A stretch of 64,000 bases of DNA from Streptomyces sp. S4.7 (GCF_010384365.1 NZ_CP048397.1:4092001-4156000); one strand, 5' to 3'. Positions 7,651 to 16,413 are shown, numbered from the stretch's first letter. The notes: generated by a model not told the origin, from the letters alone. Made by a program: numbers and translations.

Positions 7651-9930
7651 TTACGTCGCGGGCTCCGGTTCCTCCGCAGGCTCCGGGGTGTCCTCCGGGT
7701 CCGACGGCGGCGTCCGTACGGAGTCCAGCAGCAGCTGCGCCACGTCCACGACCTGCAGCGATTCCTTCGCCTTGCCGTCGTTCTTCTTGCCGTTGACGGA
7801 GTCGGTCAGCATCACGAGGCAGAACGGGCACGCCGTCGACACGATGTCCGGATTCAGCGAGAGCGCCTCGTCCACACGCTCGTTGTTGATCCGCTTGCCG
7901 ATCCGCTCCTCCATCCACATCCGCGCGCCGCCCGCGCCGCAGCAGAAGCCGCGTTCCTTGTGGCGGTGCATCTCCTCGTTACGGAGGCCGGGCACCTTGG
8001 CGATGATCTCGCGCGGCGGTGTGTAGACCTTGTTGTGCCGGCCCAGGTAGCAGGGGTCGTGGTAGGTGATCAGACCCTCGACGGGGGTCACCGGGACCAG
8101 CTTCTCCTCGTCGACGAGGTGCTGGAGCAGCTGGGTGTGGTGGATGACCTCGTACTCGCCGCCGAGCTGCGGGTACTCGTTCGCGATGGTGTTGAAGCAG
8201 TGCGGGCAGGTCGCGACGATCTTCTTCGAGGACTTCGGCTTGCGGGTCGACTCGTCAACCGCTCCGTCCTCGTCGAGGGACTCGCCGTACGCCATGTTCA
8301 GCATCGCCACGTTCTCCTGGCCGAGCTGCTGGAACAGCGGCTCGTTGCCCAGACGGCGGGCCGAGTCGCCCGTGCACTTCTCGTCACCGCCCATGATCGC
8401 GAACTTCACACCCGCGATGTGGAGCAGTTCGGCGAACGCCTTGGTGGTCTTCTTGGCGCGGTCCTCCAGGGCGCCCGCGCAGCCGACCCAGTACAGGTAG
8501 TCGACCTCCGAGAGGTCCTCGACGTCCTTGCCGACGACCGGCACCTCGAAGTCGACCTCCTTGGTCCACTCCAGACGCTGCTTCTTCTGGAGGCCCCACG
8601 GGTTGCCCTTCTTCTCCAGGTTCTTGAGCATCGTCCCGGCCTCGGAGGGGAACGAGCTCTCGATCATCACCTGGTAGCGGCGCATGTCGACGATGTGGTC
8701 GATGTGCTCGATGTCGACCGGGCACTGCTCGACGCACGCGCCGCACGTGGTGCAGGACCACAGGACGTCGGGGTCGATGACGCCATTCTCCTCAAGCGTC
8801 CCGATCAGCGGGCGCTCGGCCTCCGCGAGGGCGGCGGCGGGCACGTCCTTCAGGGCCTCCGCCGACGCCTTCTCCCCGCCCTCCATGGTCTTGCCGCCAC
8901 CGGCCAGCAGATACGGCGCCTTGGCGTGCGCGTGGTCGCGCAGGGACATGATCAGGAGCTTCGGCGACAGCGGCTTGCCGGTGTTCCAGGCCGGGCACTG
9001 CGACTGGCAGCGACCGCACTCCGTGCAGGTGGAGAAGTCGAGGATGCCCTTCCAGGAGAACTGCTCGACCTGCGAGACACCGAACACGTCGTCGTCGCCC
9101 GGGTCCTCGAAGTCGATCTCCTTGCCGTCCGAGACCATCGGCCGCAGCGCCCCGAGCGCCGTACCGCCGTCGGCCTCGCGCTTGAACCAGATGTTCGGGA
9201 AGGCCAGGAAGCGGTGCCAGGCGACGCCCATCGTGGTGTTGAGCCCGAGGGTGATGGCCCAGATCATCGTCACGCCGAGCTTGATCATGGCGGTCAGGTA
9301 GACCAGGTTCTGGAGCGTGCCGAGGCTGAGCCCGTCGAACGCCGCGACGAGGGGGTACGAGACCCAGTACGCGGCCTGGTAGCCGTCGACGTGGTGCAGG
9401 GCGCCTTCGAGGCCGCGCAGGGTCAGGATCGCGACACCGATGGTGAGGATCACGTACTCGACGAAGTACGCCTGCCAGGCCGTGGAGCCGGCGAAGCGCG
9501 ACTTGCGGCCGGCCCGCGAGGGCAGGTTGAGCAGCCGGATCGCCATCAGTACGAGGATGCCGACAGTCGTCGCGAGCGCGATGAACTCGACGTAGATCTC
9601 GTACGGCAGGAAGGTGCCGATGTACGGGATGATCCAGTCGGCCTGGAACAGCTGGCCGTACGCGTTGACGATCGTCAGCCCGAGCGTCAGGAAGCCGATC
9701 GCGACGAACCAGTGCGCGAAGCCCACGATGCCCCAGCGGTTCATCCGCGTGTGGCCGATGAACTCCTTGGCCAGGGTGATCGTGCGCGCTCTGGGGTCGT
9801 CGGTGCGACTGCCGGCCGGTACGGGCGAGCCGAGCTTCACGAACCGGTAGATCTCGGCGACGGCTCGGGCGATGAGCGCGACGCCGACCACGGTCAGCAC
9901 CAGCGACACGATGATCGCGGCGAGTTGCAT
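7651..9930 (-). CDS. Membrane-bound (Fe-S)-binding heterodisulfide-reductase-like protein
   Basis: Predicted protein of 759 residues from ATG 9930, with AGGAG 8 nt upstream. The frame runs further to 9990 but without a better start. The N-terminal 240 residues contain about six membrane helices of a NarI/DsrM-like electron-transfer module (MQLAAIIVSLVLTVVGVALI first). Two 4Fe-4S motifs follow (CTECGRCQSQCPAW and CTTCGACVEQCPVDIEH), then two CCG domains (YWVGCAGALED ... ATCPHCFNT, and DPCYLGRHNKVY ... FCCGAGGARMW). The fold fits transfer of electrons between membrane quinone and a soluble partner, as in HdrD/GlpC/LutA relatives. The natural substrate is not known. The gene is single, with its own terminator downstream. 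Confidence 0.88.
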   Translation of the reverse strand: MQLAAIIVSLVLTVVGVALIARAVAEIYRFVKLGSPVPAGSRTDDPRARTITLAKEFIGHTRMNRWGIVGFAHWFVAIGFLTLGLTIVNAYGQLFQADWIIPYIGTFLPYEIYVEFIALATTVGILVLMAIRLLNLPSRAGRKSRFAGSTAWQAYFVEYVILTIGVAILTLRGLEGALHHVDGYQAAYWVSYPLVAAFDGLSLGTLQNLVYLTAMIKLGVTMIWAITLGLNTTMGVAWHRFLAFPNIWFKREADGGTALGALRPMVSDGKEIDFEDPGDDDVFGVSQVEQFSWKGILDFSTCTECGRCQSQCPAWNTGKPLSPKLLIMSLRDHAHAKAPYLLAGGGKTMEGGEKASAEALKDVPAAALAEAERPLIGTLEENGVIDPDVLWSCTTCGACVEQCPVDIEHIDHIVDMRRYQVMIESSFPSEAGTMLKNLEKKGNPWGLQKKQRLEWTKEVDFEVPVVGKDVEDLSEVDYLYWVGCAGALEDRAKKTTKAFAELLHIAGVKFAIMGGDEKCTGDSARRLGNEPLFQQLGQENVAMLNMAYGESLDEDGAVDESTRKPKSSKKIVATCPHCFNTIANEYPQLGGEYEVIHHTQLLQHLVDEEKLVPVTPVEGLITYHDPCYLGRHNKVYTPPREIIAKVPGLRNEEMHRHKERGFCCGAGGARMWMEERIGKRINNERVDEALSLNPDIVSTACPFCLVMLTDSVNGKKNDGKAKESLQVVDVAQLLLDSVRTPPSDPEDTPEPAEEPEPAT

Positions 9931-10039
9931 TGGGGGCTCCTCGGGCCTGCGAGGGTGGGAAGAGCAGCACCACGTCGGGGGTGCCACCAAGCGGGTCTAC
10001 TAAGCGGTAACTTAATCGGTTTGTGCTGAGGGTACCCAG

Positions 10040-10612
10040 TTATCCCGCCGCACTGTAGCCGCGTGGCCGGTGATCTGTGTCGCTGAGGTGACCCTGAGCG
10101 GGGATGCGCGCCGCCGCGGCGTCCCCGCCGTACGGGGTGAGCGCGGCGGCCGGCGTACGTAGGAGGATCAGCAGGTCGAGACCGATCCAGTGCTGTTCCA
10201 CGTAGTGCTGGTCGAGCAGCGCGGGCTCGTCCCACGGCATCGGGGAGCGGCGGCGCACCTGTGCGAGGCCGGTGAGGCCCGGTCGTACGGACCGCCGCCA
10301 GGGCGCCGCGGCCCTGGGGTCGCCGGGCGCGAGCGGCGCGGGGCCGACGAGGGACATCTCGCCGCTCACGACGTGGGGCAGGCGCGACAGCAGGTCCAGC
10401 CGGTGCCTGCGGGTGGCGAGGGAGCGGGCCGTGAAGACGCGGCCCTCCAGGCCGACGAGGCGCTTGTGGGTGAAGGCGGCGCCGGGGTGCCGTGCGGAGA
10501 ACGTGAGAGTGAGGGCGGCGGCGGCCAGCAGGGGCGCGGCCAGAACCAGCAGGAGTGAGCCGAGCGTCAGGTCGAGCAGGCGTTTGGGGTCCAGATCCAG
10601 GTCCGGAACCAT
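10040..10612 (-). CDS. Short bacterial sugar transferase (polyprenyl-phosphate sugar phosphotransferase-like)
   Basis: Predicted protein of 190 residues from ATG 10612 (coding strand GGGAGG 5-6 nt upstream). The frame runs into the dnaK region, but those codons are not real. One N-terminal hydrophobic helix (LGSLLLVLAAPLLAAAALTL) is followed by the Bac_transf core: HPGAAFTHKRLVGLEGRVF, RLPHVVSGEMSLVGPAPL and VRPGLTGLAQV. The usual K(F)RSM-type motif is replaced by TARSLATRR, so activity is not certain. It is the size of a single catalytic domain, without the multispanning N-terminus of WbaP. Proteins of this type start assembly of exopolysaccharide or glycan on a lipid carrier. It is divergent from dnaK. 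Confidence 0.75.
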   Translation of the reverse strand: MVPDLDLDPKRLLDLTLGSLLLVLAAPLLAAAALTLTFSARHPGAAFTHKRLVGLEGRVFTARSLATRRHRLDLLSRLPHVVSGEMSLVGPAPLAPGDPRAAAPWRRSVRPGLTGLAQVRRRSPMPWDEPALLDQHYVEQHWIGLDLLILLRTPAAALTPYGGDAAAARIPAQGHLSDTDHRPRGYSAAG

Positions 10613-10765
10613 GGGACCTCCCTGACCGTTGTATGTGATATCGCGCCTTTTGCGGTCGCTTGCCGACCGATCGTGCCGCAGCGGGGGAGAGAAGTTCCGA
10701 AGGCGCGCGGACCTGCGGGAACCGCGCGGTTGCCAGGGGGTTCCCGGAAATCGGGCCGCACGATA

Positions 10766-10786
10766 GTTGAGTCGGGTCAACTCAGC
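10766..10786 (+). promoter_or_regulatory. HAIR-like HspR operator 1 of dnaK
   Basis: GTTGAGT-N7-ACTCAGC at 10766-10786, close to the HspR consensus CTTGAGT-N7-ACTCAAG. It lies about 90 bp before the dnaK start. Known in Streptomyces: HspR binds such repeats with DnaK as co-repressor. The sequence shows the repeat; binding is inferred. Confidence 0.8.
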
Positions 10787-10817
10787 TCTGTTGACGCCCG
10801 GGGATCGGTCGTGCATC

Positions 10818-10838
10818 CTTGAGCCTGTTCCACTCAAG
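10818..10838 (+). promoter_or_regulatory. HAIR-like HspR operator 2 of dnaK
   Basis: CTTGAGC-N7-ACTCAAG at 10818-10838, one mismatch from the HAIR consensus. It lies between the promoter area and the ribosome site (TTGGAGGA at 10844-10851). Together with the upstream copy it places the whole operon under HspR. Confidence 0.88.
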
Positions 10839-10856
10839 TCAGTTGGAGGAATCGAA

Positions 10857-12719
10857 ATGGCACGTGCGGTCGGCATCGACCTGGGCACGACTAACTCCGT
10901 CGTCAGCGTTCTCGAAGGCGGCGAGCCCACCGTCATCACCAACGCCGAAGGCGCCAGGACCACGCCGTCCGTCGTCGCCTTCGCCAAGAACGGCGAGGTG
11001 CTCGTCGGAGAGGTCGCCAAGCGCCAGGCAGTCACGAACGTCGACAGGACCATCCGGTCGGTCAAGCGCCACATGGGCACCGACTGGAAGATCAACCTCG
11101 ACGGCAAGGACTTCAACCCGCAGCAGATGTCCGCGTTCGTCCTTCAGAAGCTGAAGCGCGACGCGGAGTCCTACCTGGGTGAGAAGGTCGTGGACGCGGT
11201 CATCACCGTCCCGGCGTACTTCAACGACTCCGAGCGCCAGGCCACGAAGGAGGCCGGCGAGATCGCGGGCCTCAACGTCCTGCGTATCGTCAACGAGCCG
11301 ACGGCCGCCGCGCTGGCGTACGGGCTCGACAAGGACGACCAGACGATCCTCGTCTTCGACCTCGGCGGCGGCACCTTCGACGTGTCGCTCCTGGAGATCG
11401 GTGACGGCGTCGTCGAGGTGAAGGCCACCAACGGTGACAACCACCTCGGTGGTGACGACTGGGACCAGCGTGTCGTCGACTACCTGGTGAAGCAGTTCGC
11501 CAACGGTCACGGCGTGGACCTGGCCAAGGACAAGATGGCTCTCCAGCGTCTCCGCGAGGCCGCGGAGAAGGCGAAGATCGAGCTGTCGTCCTCCACCGAG
11601 ACCACGATCAACCTGCCGTACATCACGGCCTCCGCCGAGGGCCCGCTGCACCTGGACGAGAAGCTCACGCGCTCTCAGTTCCAGCAGCTGACGGCCGATC
11701 TGCTGGAGCGCTGCAAGACCCCGTTCCACAACGTCATCAAGGACGCCGGCATCGCGCTGTCCGAGATCGACCACGTGGTCCTGGTCGGTGGCTCCACGCG
11801 TATGCCCGCCGTCGCCGAGATCGTCAAGGAACTCACCGGCGGCCGTGACGCCAACAAGGGCGTCAACCCGGACGAGGTCGTGGCCATCGGCGCCGCGCTC
11901 CAGGCCGGTGTGCTCAAGGGCGAGGTCAAGGACGTCCTGCTGCTCGACGTCACCCCGCTGTCTCTTGGCATCGAGACCAAGGGCGGCATCATGACCAAGC
12001 TCATCGAGCGCAACACCACGATCCCGACGAAGCGCTCCGAGATCTTCACGACGGCCGAGGACAACCAGCCGTCGGTGCAGATCCAGGTCTACCAGGGCGA
12101 GCGCGAGATCGCGGCGTACAACAAGAAGCTCGGAATGTTCGAGCTGACCGGACTGCCGCCCGCCCCGCGCGGTGTGCCGCAGATCGAGGTCGCCTTCGAC
12201 ATCGACGCCAACGGCATCATGCACGTGGCCGCGAAGGACCTCGGCACCGGCAAGGAGCAGAAGATGACCGTCACCGGTGGCTCCTCGCTGCCGAAGGACG
12301 AGGTCAACCGGATGCGTGAAGAGGCCGAGCAGTACGCGGACGAGGACCACCGCCGCCGCGAGGCCGCCGAGACCCGCAACCAGGCCGAACAGCTCGTCTA
12401 CCAGACCGAGAAGTTCCTCAAGGACAACGAGGACAAGGTCCCCGGTGACGTGAAGGAAGAGGTCGAGACCTCCATCGGCGAGCTGAAGGAGAAGCTCAAG
12501 GGTGAGGACACGGCCGAGATCCGTACGGCCACGGAGAAGGTCGCCGCCGTCTCGCAGAAGCTCGGCCAGGCCATGTACGCCAACGCCCAGGCCGAAGGCG
12601 CCACCGACGCCCCGGGTGCGGAGCAGGCCCGTCCCGCCGGCGGCACCGACGCCGCGGACGACGTCGTGGACGCCGAGATCGTCGACGACGAGAAGCCCAA
12701 GAAGGACGGTGCCGCGTGA
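10857..12719 (+). CDS. dnaK: Molecular chaperone DnaK (Hsp70)
   Basis: Predicted protein of 620 residues from ATG 10857, behind GGAGGA. The ATPase domain begins MARAVGIDLGTTNS and includes VFDLGGGTFDVS and VVLVGGSTRMPAV. The substrate-binding domain follows (LLDVTPLSLGIETKGG), then the helical lid and an acidic Ala/Gly-rich tail ending KPKKDGAA. Length is normal. It is the first gene of dnaK-grpE-dnaJ-hspR; its stop overlaps the grpE GTG. Two HAIR operators stand upstream. DnaK refolds proteins with DnaJ and GrpE, and in Streptomyces it also acts as co-repressor for HspR, which would close a feedback loop. Confidence 0.98.
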   Translation: MARAVGIDLGTTNSVVSVLEGGEPTVITNAEGARTTPSVVAFAKNGEVLVGEVAKRQAVTNVDRTIRSVKRHMGTDWKINLDGKDFNPQQMSAFVLQKLKRDAESYLGEKVVDAVITVPAYFNDSERQATKEAGEIAGLNVLRIVNEPTAAALAYGLDKDDQTILVFDLGGGTFDVSLLEIGDGVVEVKATNGDNHLGGDDWDQRVVDYLVKQFANGHGVDLAKDKMALQRLREAAEKAKIELSSSTETTINLPYITASAEGPLHLDEKLTRSQFQQLTADLLERCKTPFHNVIKDAGIALSEIDHVVLVGGSTRMPAVAEIVKELTGGRDANKGVNPDEVVAIGAALQAGVLKGEVKDVLLLDVTPLSLGIETKGGIMTKLIERNTTIPTKRSEIFTTAEDNQPSVQIQVYQGEREIAAYNKKLGMFELTGLPPAPRGVPQIEVAFDIDANGIMHVAAKDLGTGKEQKMTVTGGSSLPKDEVNRMREEAEQYADEDHRRREAAETRNQAEQLVYQTEKFLKDNEDKVPGDVKEEVETSIGELKEKLKGEDTAEIRTATEKVAAVSQKLGQAMYANAQAEGATDAPGAEQARPAGGTDAADDVVDAEIVDDEKPKKDGAA

Positions 12720-13396
12720 CGGAGGAGACTCCGGGCTTCGAAGAGGAGCCCGACGTCCCTTCAGGCGCCACCCCCGAAGACGCCGCGCCGAAGGCCGCCG
12801 AGCCGGACTCCGCCAAGGAGTCCGGCCCGGCCGGCCCCCCGGCAGGGGACGTACAGCAAGACGCAACACAGACGGCGCTGATCGCTCAGCTGGACCAGGC
12901 CCGTACGGCGCTCGGTGAGCGCACGGCAGACCTTCAGCGGCTTCAGGCCGAGTACCAGAACTACCGCCGCCGGGTCGAGCGGGACCGGGTCACGGTCAAG
13001 GAGATCGCTGTCGCGAGCCTTCTCACCGAGCTGCTGCCCGTGCTCGACGACATCGGGCGCGCCCGGGAACACGACGAGCTGGTGGGCGGGTTCAAGTCGG
13101 TGGCGGAGTCGCTGGAGACGGTGGCCGCGAAGATGGGCCTCCAGCAGTTCGGCAAGGAGGGCGAGCCCTTCGACCCGACGATCCACGAGGCCCTGATGCA
13201 CAGCTACGCGCCGGATGTCACCGAAGACACGTGCGTCGCGATCCTCCAGCCTGGGTACCGGTTCGGCGAGCGGACCATCAGGCCCGCGCGCGTCGCCGTG
13301 GCGGAGCCCCAGCCGGGGGTCCAGCCCGGGGAGAAGGCGTCGAGCGCCGACGAGCCGGACAAGGACGAGGAGAGCGGCGGCCCGGACGAGGGCTGA
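12716..13396 (+). CDS. grpE: Nucleotide exchange factor GrpE
   Basis: Predicted protein of 226 residues from GTG 12716, which overlaps the dnaK stop (GTGA), so translation is coupled. An acidic disordered N-terminus (about 50 residues) leads to the long coiled-coil (RTADLQRLQAEYQNYRRRVE) and the beta-rich head (FDPTIHEALMHSYAPDV, VAILQPGYRFGERTIRPARV). Both tails are Pro/Glu-rich and longer than in E. coli GrpE, as is common in actinomycetes. It releases ADP from DnaK. Confidence 0.97.
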   Translation: MTEETPGFEEEPDVPSGATPEDAAPKAAEPDSAKESGPAGPPAGDVQQDATQTALIAQLDQARTALGERTADLQRLQAEYQNYRRRVERDRVTVKEIAVASLLTELLPVLDDIGRAREHDELVGGFKSVAESLETVAAKMGLQQFGKEGEPFDPTIHEALMHSYAPDVTEDTCVAILQPGYRFGERTIRPARVAVAEPQPGVQPGEKASSADEPDKDEESGGPDEG

Positions 13397-13447
13397 CGCA
13401 GGGCCCAGCGGTACGGGACGTGCGGACGGCGGTACGGATGGGCAGTA

Positions 13448-13478
13448 CGCATGACGGGCAGTTCGCATGACGGGCAGT
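13448..13478 (+). repeat. Tandem 16-bp-period repeat in the grpE-dnaJ gap
   Basis: The 15-bp unit CGCATGACGGGCAGT occurs at 13448-13462 and again at 13464-13478. A degenerate third copy (GGATGGGCAGTA) precedes them. The repeat lies just before the dnaJ ribosome site. Each copy contains a spare out-of-frame ATG. Origin may be slippage. A regulatory use is not shown. Confidence 0.7.
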
Positions 13479-13495
13479 GAGGAGGGACGTCGGGA

Positions 13496-14704
13496 ATGAG
13501 TACCAAGGACTTCGTGGAGAAGGACTACTACAAGGTTCTCGGCGTCCCCAAGGACGCCACCGAGGCCGAGATCAAGAAGGCGTACCGGAAGCTCGCCCGC
13601 GAGTTCCACCCGGATGCCAACAAGGGTGACGCCAAGGCCGAGGAGCGCTTCAAGCAGATCTCCGAGGCCAACGACGTGCTCGGCGACCCCAAGCGGCGCA
13701 AGGAGTACGACGAGGCACGCTCGCTCTTCGGCAACGGCGGCGGCTTCCGGGCCGGCCCCGGTGCCGGTGGCGGCGGGTCCTTCAACTTCGACCTGGGCGA
13801 CCTCTTCGGGGGCGGCCCGCAGGGCGGCGGCCAGGGACCCCAGGGCCAGAGCGGCGCCGGCGGCTTCGGCGGCGGGCTCGGGGACGTGTTCGGCGGCCTC
13901 TTCAACCGGGGCGGTCCCGGTACGGGCACGCGTACGCAGCCGCGCCGCGGCCAGGACATCGAGTCCGAGGTGACGCTCAGCTTCACCGAGGCGGTCGACG
14001 GGGCCACGGTCCCGCTGCGGATGTCCAGCCAGGCGCCCTGCAAGGCGTGTTCGGGCACCGGCGACAAGAACGGTTCGCCGCGGGTCTGCCCGACCTGCGT
14101 CGGCACCGGTCAGGTGTCGCGCGGCACGGGCGGCGGCTTCTCGCTGACCGACCCGTGCGTGGACTGCAAGGGCCGTGGGCTGATCGCCCAGGACCCGTGC
14201 GACGTCTGCAAGGGCAGTGGCCGTGCCAAGTCCTCGCGGACCATGCAGGTCCGGATCCCGGCGGGCGTCAGTGACGGCCAGCGGATCCGGCTGCGCGGCA
14301 AGGGCGCCCCGGGTGAGCGCGGCGGTCCGGCGGGCGACCTGTACGTGGTCGTCCATGTCGGCTCGCACCCGGTCTTCGGCCGAAAGGACGACAACCTCAC
14401 CGTCACCGTGCCGGTCACCTTCGTGGAGGCGGCGCTCGGCGGTGAGGTGAAGGTCCCGACGCTGGGCGGTCCTGCGGTCACCCTGAAACTGCCCGCGGGC
14501 ACACCCAACGGCCGTACGATGCGCGCCCGGGGGAAGGGCGCCGTACGCAAGGACGGCAGCCGTGGCGACCTCCTGGTCACCGTCGAGGTGGTCGTCCCCA
14601 AGGATCTCGGCGCCGAGGCCCGTGACGCGCTGGAGACCTACCGGAAGGCGACCGTGGGGGAGAACCCGCGGGACGAGCTGTTCCAGGCAGCGAAGGGAGC
14701 GTGA
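13496..14704 (+). CDS. dnaJ: Chaperone DnaJ (type I Hsp40)
   Basis: Predicted protein of 402 residues from ATG 13496 (GAGGAGG upstream). The J domain includes REFHPDANKG with the HPD tripeptide. A Gly/Phe-rich linker spans roughly residues 80-150. Four zinc-binding CxxCxGxG motifs follow (CKACSGTG, CPTCVGTG, CVDCKGRG, CDVCKGSG), then the two C-terminal substrate-binding beta domains. This is the complete type I arrangement, with an extra N-terminal MSTKDFVEKD common in actinobacteria. It delivers substrates to DnaK and stimulates its ATPase. A 99-bp gap separates it from grpE, and hspR follows directly. Confidence 0.97.
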   Translation: MSTKDFVEKDYYKVLGVPKDATEAEIKKAYRKLAREFHPDANKGDAKAEERFKQISEANDVLGDPKRRKEYDEARSLFGNGGGFRAGPGAGGGGSFNFDLGDLFGGGPQGGGQGPQGQSGAGGFGGGLGDVFGGLFNRGGPGTGTRTQPRRGQDIESEVTLSFTEAVDGATVPLRMSSQAPCKACSGTGDKNGSPRVCPTCVGTGQVSRGTGGGFSLTDPCVDCKGRGLIAQDPCDVCKGSGRAKSSRTMQVRIPAGVSDGQRIRLRGKGAPGERGGPAGDLYVVVHVGSHPVFGRKDDNLTVTVPVTFVEAALGGEVKVPTLGGPAVTLKLPAGTPNGRTMRARGKGAVRKDGSRGDLLVTVEVVVPKDLGAEARDALETYRKATVGENPRDELFQAAKGA

Positions 14705-14709
14705 CTCCA

Positions 14710-15186
14710 ATGGACGGGGTCGGGCGGCGTCGACCGCACTCATCGTTCAACCGAGCCTACGAACTGACCGAAGAATCGCCCGTTTACGTCATCTCGGTGG
14801 CGGCCCAGCTGTCCGGGCTGCACCCGCAGACGCTGCGCCAGTACGACCGGCTGGGCCTGGTCTCACCGGACCGTACGGCGGGCCGGGGCCGGCGTTACTC
14901 GGCGCGCGACATCGAACTGCTCCGCCAGGTGCAGCAGTTGTCGCAGGACGAGGGCATCAACCTGGCCGGCATCAAGCGCATCATCGAGCTGGAGAACCAG
15001 GTCGCGGCGCTCCAGGCGCGCGTGGCGGAACTCGGCGCGGCGGTGGACGGCGCGGCGGCGGCGATGAGCCAACGCGAGGCCCAGGTCCACGCGTCGTACC
15101 GGCGGGACCTGGTGCCGTACCAGGACGTGCAGCAGACGAGCGCGCTGGTGGTGTGGCGTCCGAAGCCGAAGCTGTCGTCGGACTAG
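14710..15186 (+). CDS. hspR: Heat-shock repressor HspR (MerR family)
   Basis: Predicted protein of 158 residues from ATG 14710; a GTG at 14701 overlapping the dnaJ stop is the alternative. The MerR-type winged helix spans about residues 25-95 (VYVISVAAQLSGLHPQTLRQ, GLVSPDRTAGRGRRYSARDI). A coiled coil follows (IELENQVAALQARVAELG), and the C-terminal tail ends QTSALVVWRPK, as in other Streptomyces HspR. It represses dnaK, clpB and its own operon by binding the HAIR sites found at 10766, 10818 and 18669. Its 3' end overlaps the stop of the opposing regulator gene by a few bases. Confidence 0.96.
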   Translation: MDGVGRRRPHSSFNRAYELTEESPVYVISVAAQLSGLHPQTLRQYDRLGLVSPDRTAGRGRRYSARDIELLRQVQQLSQDEGINLAGIKRIIELENQVAALQARVAELGAAVDGAAAAMSQREAQVHASYRRDLVPYQDVQQTSALVVWRPKPKLSSD

Positions 15187-16211
15187 TTGGGACCCGAGCC
15201 CGCGAGTCCCGTCGCCCCCTGGAGAGATCCAGGGGGCGTCCGGCTTCCCGCCAGGCCCGACTGGACCAGCAGGGCGCCGAGATGGGTGCGGCTGGAGGCG
15301 CCGAGGGCCTGCATGAGTCTGGCTATGTGGGAGCGGCAGGTGCGCACGCTGATGCCCATCTTGCGGGCGACCATCTCGTCGCTGGTGCCATCGACCAGAA
15401 GACGCGCGATGCTGCTCTGGACGGACGTGACGGGCACGTCCGGGGAGACGGTGGGCGGGCGTTCGGTCATCGGCGTGGCGTGGGCCCACAGGACCTCGTA
15501 GACCTGGACGAGATAGGTGATCAGGGCCGGGTGCCGGATTTCCAGCGCCGTGTGGCGGTTGGCGCTGGCGGGGATGAAGGCCACGGCACGGTCGACGATG
15601 ATCAGCCGTTCGACGGTCTGCTCGACGGTCCGTACCTCCAGCCGGTCGGCCGGCACCTGCTCCAGGTACTCCTTGATGTGCGGGCTGTAGCGCGCCGGGT
15701 GCTGGTACAGGTGTCTTAATCGGGCGCCCCGTTCGATGGCGGCCAGGGAGCGGGCCAGCCCCGCCATCATGAGTTTGCGCTCCCGGCTGAAGCCCGGCTG
15801 GACCGTCAGGATCTCCACCGTCGCCGCGCGGGCGGCCTCGCCGACCTTCGCGTCGATCAGCTCGTGCCCGTCGAGCATGGTGATGGAGACGCTGGGGTCT
15901 TCGGCGACGACGGCGCTCAGGGGCGCGAGCGAGTCGACCAGGGACGCGGTGAGCCGTACGCGTTCGTTGATCTCCCGCGTGATGGGCTGGAGGAGGTGCG
16001 CCAGGGCCGCGGACGGCAGCACCGGGCACAACCACGCGTCGTCCTGGGGATCGGGGTACAGCAGTGCCATGTCGGTGAGGCAGGGCGCCGGCGTGAGCTC
16101 GGCGCGGTTGATCCGGCCTCGGCGCAGAGCCTCGGTGTAGAGGCGGAGCGCCGACTCGCACAGCTCCCGGTCACCGTGTGGATGCGTCTGCTTGTCTACG
16201 GTTCCGCCCAT
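15183..16211 (-). CDS. LuxR-type transcriptional regulator, copy 1 (contains a TTA codon)
   Basis: Predicted protein of 342 residues from ATG 16211, with a GGGGGGGTG ribosome site. The N-terminal two thirds resemble the TrmB/PLD-like sensor region of a large Streptomyces family (ELCESALRLYTEALRRGRI, ERLIIVDRAVAFIPA). The LuxR-type HTH is near the C-terminus (SIARLLVDGTSDEMVARKMG, RTCRSHIARLMQALG). There is no receiver Asp or kinase domain. It is paralogous to the product of 16414-17397; the two share the domain order and many motifs. Codon 15719-15717 is TTA (Leu in RLRHLYQ), which is rare in Streptomyces and would make translation depend on the bldA tRNA. The 3' end is convergent with hspR. 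Confidence 0.82.
   Translation of the reverse strand: MGGTVDKQTHPHGDRELCESALRLYTEALRRGRINRAELTPAPCLTDMALLYPDPQDDAWLCPVLPSAALAHLLQPITREINERVRLTASLVDSLAPLSAVVAEDPSVSITMLDGHELIDAKVGEAARAATVEILTVQPGFSRERKLMMAGLARSLAAIERGARLRHLYQHPARYSPHIKEYLEQVPADRLEVRTVEQTVERLIIVDRAVAFIPASANRHTALEIRHPALITYLVQVYEVLWAHATPMTERPPTVSPDVPVTSVQSSIARLLVDGTSDEMVARKMGISVRTCRSHIARLMQALGASSRTHLGALLVQSGLAGSRTPPGSLQGATGLAGSGPN
15213..15238 (+). terminator. hspR operon terminator inside the opposing gene's 3' end
   Basis: Perfect 11-bp stem CGCCCCCTGGA at 15213-15223 with 15228-15238 and a GAGA loop, 27 bp after the hspR stop. It lies inside the last codons of the minus-strand regulator, so the same bases encode protein and end the dnaK operon transcript. 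Confidence 0.7.
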
Positions 16212-16413
16212 TTGGGCACCCCCCCGTTTTGTGCAATGCAGCAAGATGACGGTGGTCAGATCCTAGTCGGGGGTGGAGTGTGTTTCCTCAGGTCGGGAGT
16301 GGCCAACTCCCCCGGTCGATCCCGGCCGTGGCCGCGTCTCGTCCGGGCGCGGTCACGGTCTCCGTCCCCCTTCTTCCAAGCGGTTCGCGCGAGGAGTGAT
16401 GCCTTCGGAAGGC

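Noticed and set aside
7960..10029. Plus-strand open frame opposite the Fe-S reductase
   Set aside because: The minus-strand frame has membrane helices and complete Fe-S motifs; the plus-strand translation has none.
10767..10856. Upstream extension of dnaK by 30 codons
   Set aside because: The extension crosses both HspR operators; ATG 10857 has the ribosome site and matches family N-termini.
10839..12869. Minus-strand open frame across all of dnaK
   Set aside because: It is the antisense shadow of a highly conserved gene; no ribosome site and no recognisable domain.
12761..14743. Minus-strand open frame across grpE and dnaJ
   Set aside because: Antisense of conserved chaperone genes; composition typical of shadow frames in high-GC DNA.
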